The notes: a model not told the origin generated them from the sequence alone. A DNA stretch of 64,000 nucleotides from Heliocidaris tuberculata (GCA_025618425.1 CM046842.1:35889951-35953950), one strand, 5' to 3'; counted from the stretch's first letter, positions 52,401-58,678 are shown. Numbers and translations are program-made.

Positions 52401-52508
52401 TGTTTGGAATCCTAGAGCTCGTCCTAACGCCTCCATCTGCTCACCAGTCTCGATGTCTTCAGCTAGGTTAACAAGAAGATCATCGGCAATACCTCCCTGT
52501 GACGCCAT
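7452..52508 (-). CDS. NLR-type receptor gene (Death-NACHT-LRR), full span, 13 proposed coding exons
   Basis: Predicted intracellular pattern-recognition receptor of the NOD-like (STAND NTPase) class. A Death domain for adaptor recruitment comes first, then a NACHT nucleotide-binding switch, then leucine-rich-type repeats that would sense ligand. Proposed exons (minus strand): 52508-52205, 45907-44313, 37040-36517, 36238-36142, 32373-31832, 28443-28404, 27900-27383, 27100-27004, 23201-22660, 18889-18850, 18339-17822, 13012-12916, 7499-7452. Every boundary has an AG acceptor and a GT donor. Phases match at all 12 junctions, and the total is 4962 nt (1653 residues plus stop). The Death, NACHT and LRR exons are solid. 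The linkers rest on paralogy and phase, and the terminal exon is the weakest. The exon at 52508 itself starts two bases after an acceptor, so at least one upstream exon exists. Two genes, or alternative splicing that skips one duplicated block, remain possible. Confidence 0.75.
7650..9235. repeat. Older tandem duplication, copy a
   Basis: Shares an ordered set of blocks with 11.56-12.84 kb: AATATTTATGAAT..., AACATGGGG..TTA, GAACGCTT..CTTGCGC with ATCCG, CCTCCCAAAATAAAA, and AAGCCAT..CAAAAGT at the right edge. Divergence and indels are substantial. It contains several poly-C runs (8290, 8421, 8491, 8624, 8704) and a poly-A run (8340). It lies in the proposed last intron and codes for nothing recognisable. 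Confidence 0.75.
9236..10404. other. Intron DNA with GA-rich tract, no gene seen
   Basis: A GC-richer stretch at 9240-9350 contains short self-complementary pieces (GCGACTGTGAGC / GCAGTCGCAGG). It is followed by GA-rich DNA (9600-10060), a poly-G run at 9950 and AATA repeats. Long open frames here arise from low-complexity sequence. Confidence 0.5.
10405..11125. repeat. 146-bp minisatellite, five copies
   Basis: Five head-to-tail copies with the landmark GAATTTCAAAATTCTGTGTA at about 10436, 10583, 10731, 10876 and 11021. Each copy also has CCCAGCCCTATCAGATAAAA and GGAGAAGTAGCATTT. Period is about 144-149 bp with high identity. Confidence 0.93.
11139..11272. repeat. GGAC / CA microsatellite and GC-rich hairpin end
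   Basis: (GGAC)n at 11145-11167, then (AC)n with CGCA interruptions to 11225, then CCCTCGCGAACTTCG / TTCGGCGGGG, a short hairpin. The minisatellite-plus-GGAC-plus-hairpin order looks like the terminal part of a repeat family. Confidence 0.7.
11560..12845. repeat. Older tandem duplication, copy b
   Basis: Collinear with 7.65-9.24 kb (see that entry), slightly shorter because most poly-C expansions are missing. It ends about 70 bases before the linker exon at 12916. Copy a has no matching exon beyond its right edge. Confidence 0.75.
12916..13012 (-). CDS. Linker exon s1'': divergent 32-codon exon downstream of A
   Basis: 97 nt, acceptor cacatag, donor TCAT|GTAAGT, phase 2 in and phase 0 out, exactly the length and phases of s1. 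It begins LYQCGTKDGGRLDSH and ends FEVTVCH. The RLDSH core, the Cys-Gly-Thr/Ser-Lys pattern and the final His are shared with s1. It would follow exon A across a 4.8-kb intron. Conservation of frame and splice sites despite heavy divergence argues for a real exon. Confidence 0.6.
13013..14000. other. Intron DNA, no gene seen
   Basis: Contains a (GA)n tract at 13078-13140, a poly-G run at 13193 and a 148-codon plus-strand open frame (13370-13816) with no recognisable domain and no splice context. I do not treat that frame as a gene. Confidence 0.5.
14020..15165. mobile_element. Diverged foldback element
   Basis: Left part GTCAGACGGCCCCTAAA and right part TTAGACCCTCTTCCCAATGG match, in inverted order, the foldback family at 24826-26209. 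Inner arms CACCCATCGTCCAACTG (14652) and GGACAATGGGTGTGTTAACG (14813) also pair. It is older than the 25-kb copies and carries a nested MITE. Confidence 0.65.
14337..14499. mobile_element. MITE nested in the foldback element
   Basis: About 160 bp with near-perfect terminal inverted repeats of about 50 bp beginning CAGGGCCCCGTTGCATAAAA. The CAGGG start recalls hAT-type termini, but I could not see a clean 8-bp target duplication, so the superfamily stays open. Confidence 0.85.
15190..17800. other. Intron between exon A and the s1'' linker, no gene seen
   Basis: Poly-C (15187) and poly-G (15697) runs, otherwise unique-looking AT-rich DNA. No exon with the phases needed (2 in, 0 out) and resemblance to the linkers was found here. 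Confidence 0.5.
17822..18339 (-). CDS. Exon A: LRR-type repeat exon
   Basis: 518 nt, phase 0 in (cattacag|ATTCCTATG) and phase 2 out (GTAGA|GTAAGT, a near-consensus donor). Encodes IPMLTIKDCHLSAEMTIRLW, then the LRR-like SELTITDSSLSFPPSPPE and GLKEIDIIIDD units, LTEIRLIAPYPLPSEKEN and a C-terminal helical part (REQTKNLQRLVVDEVKC). Its 3' third has diverged from C and E, and its 3' intron is unrelated to theirs. It is therefore the ancestral last LRR exon, which the duplication did not include as a 3' partner. Confidence 0.86.
18850..18889 (-). CDS. Linker exon s2': 13 codons between B and A
   Basis: 40 nt, acceptor gctatag after a clear pyrimidine tract, donor AAAT|GTAAGT, phase 2 in and phase 0 out, same sequence as the exon at 28443-28404. 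It restores frame between B and A. Confidence 0.62.
19859..22281. mobile_element. ~2.4-kb inverted-repeat element rich in AGATCT and AACGTTA motifs
   Basis: The left end TGATAGCCGGGTTTAACCTAA pairs with the right end, whose complement reads TCTGATAGCAGGTTTAATTT. Inner repeats of the same motif lie near 19956 and 22150. The core (20.2-21.3 kb) is packed with TAGATCTAGATC and TAACGTTA. No transposase frame is visible, so it is non-autonomous. The copy at about 29.26-31.45 kb has lost its left end. Confidence 0.6.
21427..21465. other. Perfect GC-rich hairpin
   Basis: GCGCTTGCTTAAAGCGC faces its complement GCGCTTTAAGCAAGCG across a six-base loop. It is repeated in the duplicate at about 30632-30670. 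It may be a remnant of an element end; no function is claimed. Confidence 0.8.
22660..23201 (-). CDS. Exon B: LRR-type repeat exon, type 2 (copy of D)
   Basis: 542 nt, phase 0 in (attccag|GATAATGG) and phase 2 out (GAACA|GTGAGT). Nearly identical to exon D: starts DNGQLFIRKCKLSAEMT, has the LRR-like LSKLTISDSSLSFPP and GLKEIDITIGD segments, and ends LISSSLYIEQ. Flanking intron DNA is also nearly identical to that around D, which fits a young duplication or continuing gene conversion. Confidence 0.86.
23307..23324 (-). CDS. Possible 18-nt microexon upstream of B
   Basis: Copy of the microexon candidate at 32496-32479, with the same acceptor, donor and AFEPIK reading, placed between s1' and B. 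Confidence 0.3.
23630..24076. repeat. GGTCTAAT-type minisatellite, forward array
   Basis: About 28 degenerate units of 15-18 bp, consensus near ATTTGGTCTAATNACC. Duplicated at about 32803-33243. Confidence 0.85.
24826..26209. mobile_element. Foldback element, 1.38 kb
   Basis: Terminal inverted repeats GGAGCCTGTCCCGAAATAGT. Most of the element is two long imperfect arms meeting near 25.58 kb (for example ACACCCATTGTCGATCTGAC against GACAATGGGTGTGTTGACAT). No coding capacity. The plus-minus pairing would give a very long hairpin. Confidence 0.88.
26452..26990. repeat. GGTCTAAT-type minisatellite, inverted array
   Basis: Units read ATTAGACCAAATG, the complement of the array at 23.6-24.1 kb, so the two arrays face each other across the foldback element. 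Duplicated at about 35592-36125. Confidence 0.85.
27004..27100 (-). CDS. Linker exon s1': 32 codons between C and B
   Basis: 97-nt duplicate of the linker at 36238-36142, with the same acceptor (gtgcag), donor (GCAT|GTAAGT), phases (2 in, 0 out) and sequence (RLDSH core, ending VITLH). It lies 282 nt downstream of exon C, close to the 278-nt E-s1 intron, as expected for the tandem copy. Confidence 0.7.
27383..27900 (-). CDS. Exon C: chimeric LRR-type repeat exon
   Basis: 518 nt, phase 0 in (cattacag|ATTCCTATG) and phase 2 out (TAGC|GTGAGT). The first two thirds match exon A (IPMLTIKDCHLSAEM, SSIPGLKEID, ITACLRLTGGQQLT). The last third matches exon E (HINLQAPPSLPSEKGN, LQWLALSGVKCRDEGDL, TMNYLA). 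The switch falls in the shared block at 27589-27609. Downstream intron sequence also follows E, and upstream intron sequence follows A. This is the expected product of unequal crossing-over between exons A and E. The frame is open throughout. Confidence 0.86.
28404..28443 (-). CDS. Linker exon s2: 13 codons between D and C
   Basis: 40 nt, acceptor cctatag, donor AAAT|GTAAGT, phase 2 in and phase 0 out, reading FSGSLNSYRRVSN. It shares the bases CTGAACTCG and the LNS..RV pattern with s1, so it looks like a shortened s1 paralogue. It is identical to the copy at 18889-18850. A pyrimidine-rich tract precedes the acceptor. Without it the D (phase 2) to C (phase 0) junction would shift frame, which supports it as a real exon. 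Confidence 0.62.
29262..31452. mobile_element. Second, left-truncated copy of the AGATCT-rich element
   Basis: Right end and core match 20.07-22.28 kb, but the left terminal region (equivalent to about 19693-20068) is absent. A copy-specific piece of about 0.2 kb lies at 29812-30010. Confidence 0.6.
31832..32373 (-). CDS. Exon D: LRR-type repeat exon, type 2
   Basis: 542 nt, phase 0 in (attccag|GATAATGG) and phase 2 out (GAACA|GTGAGT). It starts DNGQLFIRKCKLSAEMT and then carries the same LRR-like units as the other exons (LSKLTISDSSLSFPPSSPE, GLKEIDITIGD, LTRIKLKAPDSLPSEKN). Its C-terminal third (VYRDDEVVLSGVVSGPEEKL) differs from types A, C and E. It differs from exon B by only about two residues (N for K, V for I), marking the recent duplication. 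Part of the sensor region of the receptor. Confidence 0.86.
32479..32496 (-). CDS. Possible 18-nt microexon upstream of D
   Basis: After a pyrimidine tract the first AG (tatgag) is followed by six open codons, AFEPIK, and a good donor (CAAG|GTAAAT). Phase 0 in and out fits between s1 and D without disturbing frame, so it could be an optional exon. It is also kept in the other copy. Low certainty because 18 nt is very short. Confidence 0.3.
32803..33243. repeat. GGTCTAAT-type minisatellite, forward array (duplicate)
   Basis: Copy of 23630-24076 within the upstream-exon copy of the duplication, with a few substitutions. Confidence 0.85.
33999..35378. mobile_element. Foldback element, duplicate
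   Basis: Same element as at 24826-26209, carried along by the segmental duplication: same position relative to exon D as the other has to exon B, nearly identical sequence, shorter poly-C tract. Confidence 0.88.
35592..36125. repeat. GGTCTAAT-type minisatellite, inverted array (duplicate)
   Basis: Copy of 26452-26990, with small indels (for example TTTAATA inserted near 35640). Confidence 0.85.
36142..36238 (-). CDS. Linker exon s1: 32 codons between LRR exons E and D
   Basis: 97 nt, acceptor gtgcag at 36239, donor GCAT|GTAAGT, phase 2 in and phase 0 out. The reading frame starts LLGCGSKQGARLDSH and ends QRVITLH. It is recognised because the same-length exon at 13012-12916 keeps the RLDSH core and both splice sites although the surrounding DNA has diverged. 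That is what coding constraint looks like. It also exists as s1' in the other copy of the duplication. Function unknown; it may form a turn or capping segment between LRR blocks. Confidence 0.7.
36517..37040 (-). CDS. Exon E: LRR-type repeat exon (first after NACHT)
   Basis: 524 nt, phase 0 in (accacag acceptor at 37041) and phase 2 out (TAGC|GTGAGT). It encodes LRR-like beta-strand/turn units: KLHTLAITDSSLSFPPSPPE, ELPSVTKLIAERV, GLKEIDITIDD, LTHINLQAPPSLPSEKGN, ending with a helical REQTENLQWLALSGVKCRD part. Its first ~35 residues (VREVKFERSTITV...) are unlike the other LRR exons, fitting its place next to NACHT. It has a six-base GGTACC-type addition (TGTGG instead of TGG in protein) absent from exons A and C. 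The middle part resembles exons B and D more than A, so the exon looks like a mosaic. Probably the ligand-sensing region; no ligand can be deduced. Confidence 0.85.
37041..38330. other. Start of the NACHT-E intron, no gene seen
   Basis: AT-rich DNA without an exon matching the LRR or linker families. A (GGTT)n-like short tract lies at about 37662. Since NACHT ends in phase 0 and E begins in phase 0, no exon is required here. Confidence 0.5.
38337..39240. repeat. Inverted-repeat region containing a 500-N assembly gap
   Basis: The left arm (38337-38500) repeats TTCATAATACGAAATAAGGG-type units with GGTCGCTATTC. The right arm (39001-39240) carries the complement (GCGACCCTCATTTC, TATTATGAATA). 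The gap is exactly 38501-39000, a placeholder length. The missing DNA is therefore probably the centre of a palindrome of these units. Confidence 0.85.
39252..39675. mobile_element. 424-bp near-perfect palindrome (foldback/MITE)
   Basis: The left arm starts CAGAGCTATCCATACAGAGA and the right arm ends with its complement. Arms of about 200 bp meet near 39463 and hold GCGCGTACGCGG/CAACGCGC-type GC-rich pieces. The GACTAGCGCAGAGC phrase occurs both at the outer left edge and at the centre. No coding capacity. Confidence 0.9.
40072..40224. mobile_element. Short MITE-like inverted repeat
   Basis: GAGGTTTACGGTTCACC at 40079 and its complement GGTGAACCGTAAACCTC at 40203 bound about 150 bp that include a poly-T and a poly-G run. 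Confidence 0.65.
40660..40905. repeat. (TC)n-rich tract
   Basis: Long CT-rich stretch with a pure (TC)n core at about 40667-40707. Its Ser/Leu-rich open frames are low-complexity artefacts. Confidence 0.9.
41902..42428. mobile_element. ACTGTAAAA-type MITE region
   Basis: Left end ACTGTAAAAAAAATTTGCCG. Complementary ends occur at 42271 (AACAGTG after T7) and again at about 42426 (TTTTACAGC), so two related or nested copies may be present. The interior is poly-T/poly-G dominated. Confidence 0.5.
42463..42552. repeat. (CTA)n(ATA)n microsatellite
   Basis: About 22 CTA units followed by about eight ATA/AAT units. Confidence 0.95.
43397..43520. repeat. Poly-C then (CAAAA)n / CA-rich microsatellite
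   Basis: CCCCCCCC, A-run, several AAAAC units, then CAAAAAA and ACACAC pieces. Noncoding. Confidence 0.9.
44313..45907 (-). CDS. Exon: NACHT nucleotide-binding domain
   Basis: A single 1595-nt exon encoding 531 residues plus a split codon. After a short linker (YLNQLCKIRMKPW) comes the NACHT module. Walker A/P-loop is APAGRGKTT (bases 45606-45632). Walker B is HIILDGLDE (bases 45372-45398), with the NACHT-type extra acidic residues. Sensor 1 is VLVTTRP. The ITPLFSLMVCHLW stretch matches the GxP/helical region. Further on, TIEFYHKLAQEHSAGTHLA and YENLIRFVAG resemble the winged-helix and helical regions seen in NLRC/IPAF-like proteins. The ATPase residues look intact, so the nucleotide switch should work. 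The acceptor is ttccag at 45908 and the donor CAG|GTATGA at 44313, phase 1 in and phase 0 out. Having the whole NACHT domain in one exon is common in echinoderm NLRs (family knowledge). Confidence 0.96.
45963..46646. mobile_element. 684-bp palindromic element with ACTGTAAAAAA ends
   Basis: Outer ends ACTGTAAAAAA and TTTTTTTACAGT. The subterminal blocks GATTTAAAACACTGCGACGT and TTTAGCCTATACATTGGAAC-type units occur in both orientations, giving nested hairpins. No transposase. It sits in the Death-NACHT intron just upstream of the NACHT acceptor. Confidence 0.8.
46660..48480. other. Death-NACHT intron, no gene seen
   Basis: AT-rich DNA with an (AAC)n run at 47240, a 20-base poly-C run at 48058 and short low-complexity tracts. 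Phase-1 exons that would fit between Death and NACHT were not found and are not needed. Confidence 0.5.
48484..49983. mobile_element. Foldback element with ~340-bp arms
   Basis: Arms at about 48890-49225 and 49650-49983 are near-complementary over long runs (GAGCCCCAGTAGCAGTTAAT against its complement near 49780). The loop carries a (TCA/ATC)n microsatellite at 49225-49320. On the left side the phrase CAAAAGGGACTAAATCCA recurs at 48492 and 48674, and its complement at about 48866 and 48893. The true outer limits are uncertain. Confidence 0.8.
50130..51830. repeat. Degenerate tandem repeats with GAGCG-CAGCGA phrase and poly-G/C tracts
   Basis: Variants of GGGAGCGTAGTGACCGAGTG recur near 50737, 51232, 51620 and 51788, each with a poly-G or poly-C run and a GGCGCC..TA(A)NAGACAGG phrase. 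Old and ragged; no gene. Confidence 0.6.
52205..52508 (-). CDS. Exon: N-terminal Death domain
   Basis: Encodes about 101 residues opening MASQGGIADD. It has the six-helix Death-fold pattern: LLVNLAEDI in helix 1, then LGRALGF (the LGxxLGF signature), and later a GTRDMLFDW stretch (GT..ML..W) followed by the leucine-rich LKQALDKANL helix. Death domains in NLRs make homotypic contacts with Death-containing adaptors in the cytoplasm. The exon ends CCAG|GTGGGC in phase 1, and the NACHT exon supplies the missing two bases (G+AT gives Asp). The ATG lies two bases after a good acceptor (a T-rich tract ending ccttag), so the preceding exon is probably 5' UTR. Translation could also start further upstream if that exon is coding. 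Length is normal for a Death domain. Confidence 0.92.
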
Positions 52509-52510
52509 TA

Positions 52511-53670
52511 CTAAGGAGAGAAAAAAAAGATTAATAAATATCAGTATAGCCTCTATATCGGATAATAATAGTAGTATTTCAGCAAAGAATCATGATATTG
52601 AAATTACATATGTATTTGCCTTTGCGCGTTTCAGGTAAGTATGTTCGAGAAATTATTTTGCCCGTTGCAGTAGAGGATGGTGGATGCTGAAAATGTTAAA
52701 TTAGGTTCCTCTCGTGGAGATGAGAAGAGTACCTTTAAGATCGGATCGAAGTATATAGGTCATTCAAAAACTGTGTATAGCACTAAAGAAGGGTGAGTCT
52801 GTATAAAATGGTGAGATGGTCAGAGGGCCAGTATTCTGTGTTTAGTGATTGTTTCATTTTTTTTTTTTTTAAGTTAAAACTTTGGGGAGAAAACAATTTA
52901 ATTAATTTACTCATTTGCTGACTTTATATTTTAACGGAAATTCTGGATATAACTATTAGAAATGGTATTTGTTTTATTCTATTTATTTTCTTAATATTTT
53001 ATTTGTCTTATTTACCCAGGGTGGCCTAGTCAGTGGTTAAACACTGTTATTTTTTAGGGCCCTACTTCTAGGGTTTGCTTCTTAAGAGTTGGTCATGGGT
53101 TACCGATGTACAAACAACCAACAATAAAAAAAAATGAATAGCATCTAGAGGTGTAGTTTCGAATTATTGCTACTGAAAAGGTTAGACTGAGCCTTTTTTA
53201 ATTGGAACAAACCTCTTCATTCTGATTAGGGATCTTGAATTGTTCACAAATCATTAAAACAAATGCTTTTGAGCCATCTGAGCAAGAGAAATTTCCTGTA
53301 TTTATTCGTGATAGGCGTAAATATGGTAAAAGGTGGATTATAATACTGATTTAGTATGACATGGCTGAAAATAAAGTTGCGTTTAAACGCAAGTTTTGTG
53401 CAACAGGCCCCTGGGGCACACGCAACATTTCCATTGCGCTATTACAGGCATCAATCGAACCTGTGAAGACAATTAATCCGTTACTATAAGCATTATCAGC
53501 ACTGTTCATTTAGAAAACCATACCTGTCACTGAATCCCCGTTTTACGTGAGGTAAATATTCTTAATAATAAAATGCTACCCTCGCTGGGTTATCTTATCT
53601 TCTCCCTCACCCCCCCCCCCTTTTTTTTTTTTAAATGACAAATTCCGCGTTCTTTTCGTTAACAGGTCTG
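52511..53670. other. 5' side of the Death exon, no gene seen
   Basis: Begins with the pyrimidine tract and AG acceptor of the Death exon, so this is intron. No convincing promoter or first exon could be picked out by eye. Confidence 0.5.
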
Positions 53671-53675
53671 TTTAT

Positions 53676-53961
53676 AAGCCCACCGCAAACTTTACGATCG
53701 GTCTGCGATCCGATTTGGGAAGAAAATGAAATAGCATCTGGTATAAACATTTGAACATGTAAATTGTTATTAATTAAGGATCGAAATAATCATATTAAAA
53801 CCAAAAATACCGCCATTTGCGAGCTTTCTAGTCGAAGGAAGGGGCTAATTGGCTCCGAGTCGTAGTGACCTCAGAGCAGTCCTCAAATGCCCATATCAAA
53901 TGCTATTGCGATTTATTTCCAAAATCGGATAGCAATCGGTCGTAAAGTGTGAGGAGGACTT
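53676..53961. mobile_element. 286-bp MITE
   Basis: Terminal inverted repeats of about 55 bp with mismatches: AAGCCCACCGCAAACTTTAC at the left and, on the complement of the right, AAGTCCTCCTCACACTTTAC. Both arms continue with CGATCCGATTTGGGAA-like DNA and AATAGCAT. Noncoding. Confidence 0.82.
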
Positions 53962-54165
53962 TAGATGGAGATGATTTTCATATGCGCATTACTTGCCCAA
54001 GCATGGCGGTCTTCCAGTGCTTGCGTTATTTCTATTGGATTAAAGAATTTGACAAAGTTCCCTCAACCATGTCAACCGGTATATTGATTGCTCTAAATTG
54101 ATACATCTTTAATTTTTCGTGAAAAAGAATAGAGAAAAAGAAGAATAACATTTCACCTATATCGG

Positions 54166-54239
54166 TTGATCCTTTCTCACGCAATAATGCTACTTCAGAA
54201 GATAAGGCAGATATCAGTAAACACTCCAAAACCTGTAAA
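54166..54239 (-). other. Exon-like segment upstream of the Death exon
   Basis: On the minus strand an acceptor (gctttacag), about 74 bases, and a donor-like ATATAG|GTGAAA. It could be a 5' UTR exon of the NLR gene. Similar but decayed copies lie near 55.95 and 56.2 kb. Weak. Confidence 0.25.
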
Positions 54240-54699
54240 GCAGAAGTTAACATTAATTACGCCCATGATAGATGATTAATAAAGTAAGATAAATAAGATT
54301 AGCATTTGGTAGCAAGTTCACAGCCCACTTCAGGAAAACAAAGGTCACGGATACAGATAGTGGGGTTTGACGAGGGCGGGTGGGGGCTATCCTTTAATCA
54401 AGGCGATTGTGCTGCTCTGTCGATCCCCTGGCCGATCCTCGAAACGCACGGAATAGTCATCTGATTATTGAGACAGAAGTCTTGATATGACGAGCAAGAC
54501 TTCCCGCGGCTGGGGGTGGGGGAGGGGGGGGGGTGGGGGAGGGGGGCAATAATCGCTTTTGTCTTCCGAAACAATATCTTGTAAAATTTGGCAAACCCAT
54601 ATAGATAAGAGAAAATGATTTGTGTATCGGGGTGCATTATGGGGCATTTATGATTTGCTTATCAGTTAAACCTACAGAACACACATTATTTCATGACCT

Positions 54700-55560
54700 T
54701 TTTTAGCCATTCCTCATCTCTCTCTCTCTCTAAACAAACAAAAAATGAATAAGTGAATATCATTACAGATAACCAAACCAATATATAAATATAAAAATAA
54801 GTAAATAAGGTAAAAATCGAGATTTTGAAAAAAGGGCATTTGCAGATATATTTTGGGACGCAAGTATGAAGGGCATATTCTGGTAATATGAATAAAGTAT
54901 AATAATTATATAAAACCAAATCTTAATTTTTCGTAATTTTGAAGCAATAAATTACATGCCGTATAATCAAAAGAAATTATTTTCATGCGACTACCATTTT
55001 TATGGCTCAAAATAAGAAAATCCAAATTTACAAATAAGCTGTTCAGCCTCTCTCTCTTTCTCTCTCTCTCTCTCTTTCTCTCTCTCCCTCACTCTCTATC
55101 ATACACATCATGCACATAGACACGTATGTATATAGAGAGTCGGGGAAAGAGAGAGAGTCACCAAGATAGTTATCATTTCGACAGCAGGTTAAGAGAATAA
55201 AGAGGAGGAGTATGCGACCCAAAAAACAACAACAAAATAAATAAATAAATAAAAAATAAAAAAGATGGATAAAGAATAAAAAGATGGAGTAGAAGGTGTG
55301 TGTGTGGGTGTGTGTGTGAAAGAGAGAGATACAGAGAGAGAGAGGGAGAGAGAGAGAGGGGGGGCAGAGGAAAAGGGGGGATGGAAGGGTGAATGAAAGA
55401 CAGAAGATGGTGTAGAAACAGCAGAAGAACGAACAGAAAATGAAAAGGCGTACAAAAAGACAGAGTAAGCGAGCAGAAAAAAAAGGGGGAAAGAGGAGAA
55501 TACAGGAGAATAAAAGAACAAACATCCAGTGCTCGGTCGCTTCACTCTCTTATTTGTACA
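54700..55560. repeat. (TC)n / (GA)n and TG microsatellites
   Basis: Short (TC)n at 54715, a longer tract at 55049-55098, (TG)n at 55297 and (GA)n at 55319-55360. Overlapping open frames are low complexity. Confidence 0.85.
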
Positions 55561-55899
55561 GTTACGTATAAGTTTGGGGGGAGTTGGGGGTAGGAGCGCA
55601 ATTTTGTTTTTTGCCCCGTTCGCCATCATCCCTAGATTTGTCAGTATATGATTATGGTAAACGCACATTTAAACATAAATTTGCAGTCGTTATCTCCAAA
55701 ATTGTTACAGAAGAGCAAGATCATCATTTACCCTGTTTTTCCTCAGGTATTATTTCGGATTTTTGTTTTCTTTTTGATGTTTGGATTTCGAAATATGCAC
55801 GTTGCGAAGTTCGAAGACCTCATTTTATCAAAAGATAATGTAAAGAGTGACTTATGGATATATAAGAAGATTGATAAACTCTTTATCTTTCTTAAAATA

Positions 55900-56230
55900 G
55901 AATTTCAAATAAATGACATTTCACCTACATCTGCTTACGTTTGTCATGTTAATAATCATAAATAAAGAGATAAGACAAGTTAGTAAACACTTTAAAAACT
56001 ACTAGTACAAAATTAATCAATATAGGCCTAAGATAGATAAAGCGTAACTTATATAAATATGATTACAATTAGCAATCGTGTGGATTTGCACGTCAACACG
56101 CACTTCAAGAGACTAATGAACAATCTAAATCTATAAAGGCGTAATTGGTTATCAAATAGAATTCTAAATATATAACATTTCACCGACATCAGCTCACGTT
56201 TCGGGTTAATAATTATACTTTAAAAGATTG
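55900..56230. repeat. Diverged copies of the exon-like segment
   Basis: Near 55918 and 56178 the phrase ACATTTCACC.ACATC.GCT...ACGTTT..GTTAATAAT recurs, followed by A-rich DNA that also resembles the flank of 54.2 kb. At least two partial tandem copies. Confidence 0.5.
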
Positions 56231-56239
56231 TATGCCCCG

Positions 56240-57930
56240 TGAAACAAGTGGGGATCAGCTACTTCCTCTGCCCCACCCCATCCATGTCGTGCCTTATCAA
56301 TATTTTTCATTCAAGAATTTTAAAAATATATATTTCAATACTTTTAACTGGAAAGGGAAGACAGGATACCATGCATGTATGCCAAAAGGTTTAAGCGTGG
56401 GAATGGGGAATGCTTAACTATGAATCGTATATACTCAAAGTAAAGTATTGTTGACACTAAAAGTAATCAATTTGGGAAGTGATTTTGGTAAGTAAAAAAA
56501 AATGGCCTGTTTTTGTTTGGTTTTTTTTTTTTTTTTTTTTTGGGGGGGGCGATCTTCACCCAATTTTGCAAGATATTTGACAATGTATAATGGATAGGGG
56601 GATAGAAAAGAGTTTATGTAGTTTATAAGGGCAACTTCCCCTCATAGTGTAAGTAGATTGTAGTAGAAGAAAACAAAACATATTTCCTGGTCTTTAAAAA
56701 ATTCGTATTTACAGTTGAGAAGATCCTAAGTACTTCGGGTAATAGTATCTATTCATATGTTACCTGTCATGTCTATTGTCAGCGCATAATATCACACTGT
56801 ATCACTCTTTGAAATCGATATAGATCCACCACAAAAACAACAAACAAACTAACAAAAAACAACAACAAACGAACAAAACAAAAAAATAGATAAAAAAGAT
56901 TATGTTCTTGATTGCAAGGACATACATCTATAATCATTAAAATTTACCGCCAAATAGCATGAGGTGGAATTATCTATTCTGTTTCTTTTCATTCTTTCCT
57001 TCTTCTTTTCCTTTTCCTCTTTATTCTTGATATTTTTGGGATTGTTCTTTATCATAAATCCCCCTATAGTATACTATTGTGTGAGTCTAAGGAGGGCCGG
57101 GGCGTCGATTATGGGGTGGCGGGGGGGGGGGCAGTTGCCCCTCCTAAGAAAATATTAAGAGGGCAAACATATCGCTCCCCCTTAAATAAATCCGGAGGTG
57201 TAAAATTTAATAAGGAAAAATAATGCAAAACTCTGGAAATGAAACCTTCCAAACAGTGAAATACATGAGCTATTACACGATCAGACTTGAATTTCACCGG
57301 TCGCTCTGCTCACAAATTCTTTAACTTTCCCTACTTCATGAAATCGTCGAGAAGCTGATAATTCAGAGGCGTTAACACAATCATGACAATTAGGAAGGGT
57401 ACTATTAGGCTGTCTTGCCCCCCCCCCCCCCCCCCCATCTGAATAACAGATCTAGGCCGGGGGCTATATTTTTGTCTGTCGCCACTGCCCCCCCCCCCCC
57501 CATTACCATTACAGGTGGTGTTTTTCCAGCACAAATCATCGTCAATATCCATTTTTGCCTGAAGAGTGTTGGAAAGATTGAATGCAATACCGGGACGAGA
57601 ACCCGAACATTTACACAATTTCTTCTTCAAATTTGTTATTCCTCTTTTAAAAGTTACAAGACCCCATAAACAACGTCTTGTATGACGAATAAGATTTAAA
57701 AGAGAAGCTAATTTATTGATTAAAATAATGTTTTACCTTTCCTTCAATTAAACATGACTGTACATGTGAAAGGTATTATCGTGCAGTACATTCGACATGC
57801 TTCAGATAGTGACGCATCCTCAACTGTTTGAAAGAGAAGGGGCAAAGAAAGGAACCAAATTCAAAACCAAATATTCTTTTGGAATTATGTGCAGAAAGAC
57901 ATAATCTGCAATATTTTATGTGGAGCTTTT
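56240..57930. other. Upstream DNA, no gene seen
   Basis: Poly-T/G at 56521, (AAC)n-like at 56833-56885, poly-G/C runs at 57121, 57418 and 57489. No exon or promoter recognised. Confidence 0.5.
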
Positions 57931-57932
57931 GG

Positions 57933-57971
<39 letters not shown>

Positions 57972-58013
57972 TGTGTGGGTGCGTGTGTGTGTGTGTGTGG
58001 TGGGGGGGGGGGA
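57933..58013. repeat. (GT)n microsatellite and poly-G run
   Basis: About 32 bases of GT, an interrupted stretch with CG steps, then more GT and a G-run to 58012. Confidence 0.95.
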
Positions 58014-58678
58014 GGGGTGGGTGCGCCTAGGTATAGGATTAGGGATTAAATGTTCAAATCAATTATCGATACCTAACAGAGAACATGCAGTTACTACTTG
58101 ATAGGCACTTTGATCAAATTCAAGACTGAGGCACTTTTGCGCGAACCCATTTTTTTTTTCCGAGTTTTACATATGAAGCCAGTACTCATTCAAGCGTAAA
58201 ATATTGTCAGTACTCATAGTGTCATCCGATTGAACAGACCCTCATCAATCAATTTATAACAAATAAAAAACATATCGATATTGCGAAGTTATGATTTTGG
58301 AGGATATTTTCAAAGTGTGTACTTTTTTTTATAAACGCACTGTACATGCTGTATATTGCAATAAATATATATCTCGTTAGGTTCAGGATTTGGTTTACAA
58401 ATTAATATTTTATTCGAAAATTCTTTAAATCCACATTTGCTTTATTCTAAAATGCGCATCATCCACTAAGGTGTTTACAATTTGTTTGTTCAAACTCCAT
58501 TCCCTTTGGATGAGATTTCCTCTTGTCCCTAAGCAGGCGATGAGTTAAATTAATATCAGGATTAGTGATAAAAGTGACAGTGATAATGACAACGACAACG
58601 ATATTTTATTTCTTGAACGGCCCCTCATGGGGGCATGGAAGAAATGAAATCATATTCAAACAAGATGTATAAGGCAAT

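Noticed and set aside
55043..55668. 160- and 159-codon minus-strand frames
   Set aside because: Derived from (GA)n/(TG)n tracts.
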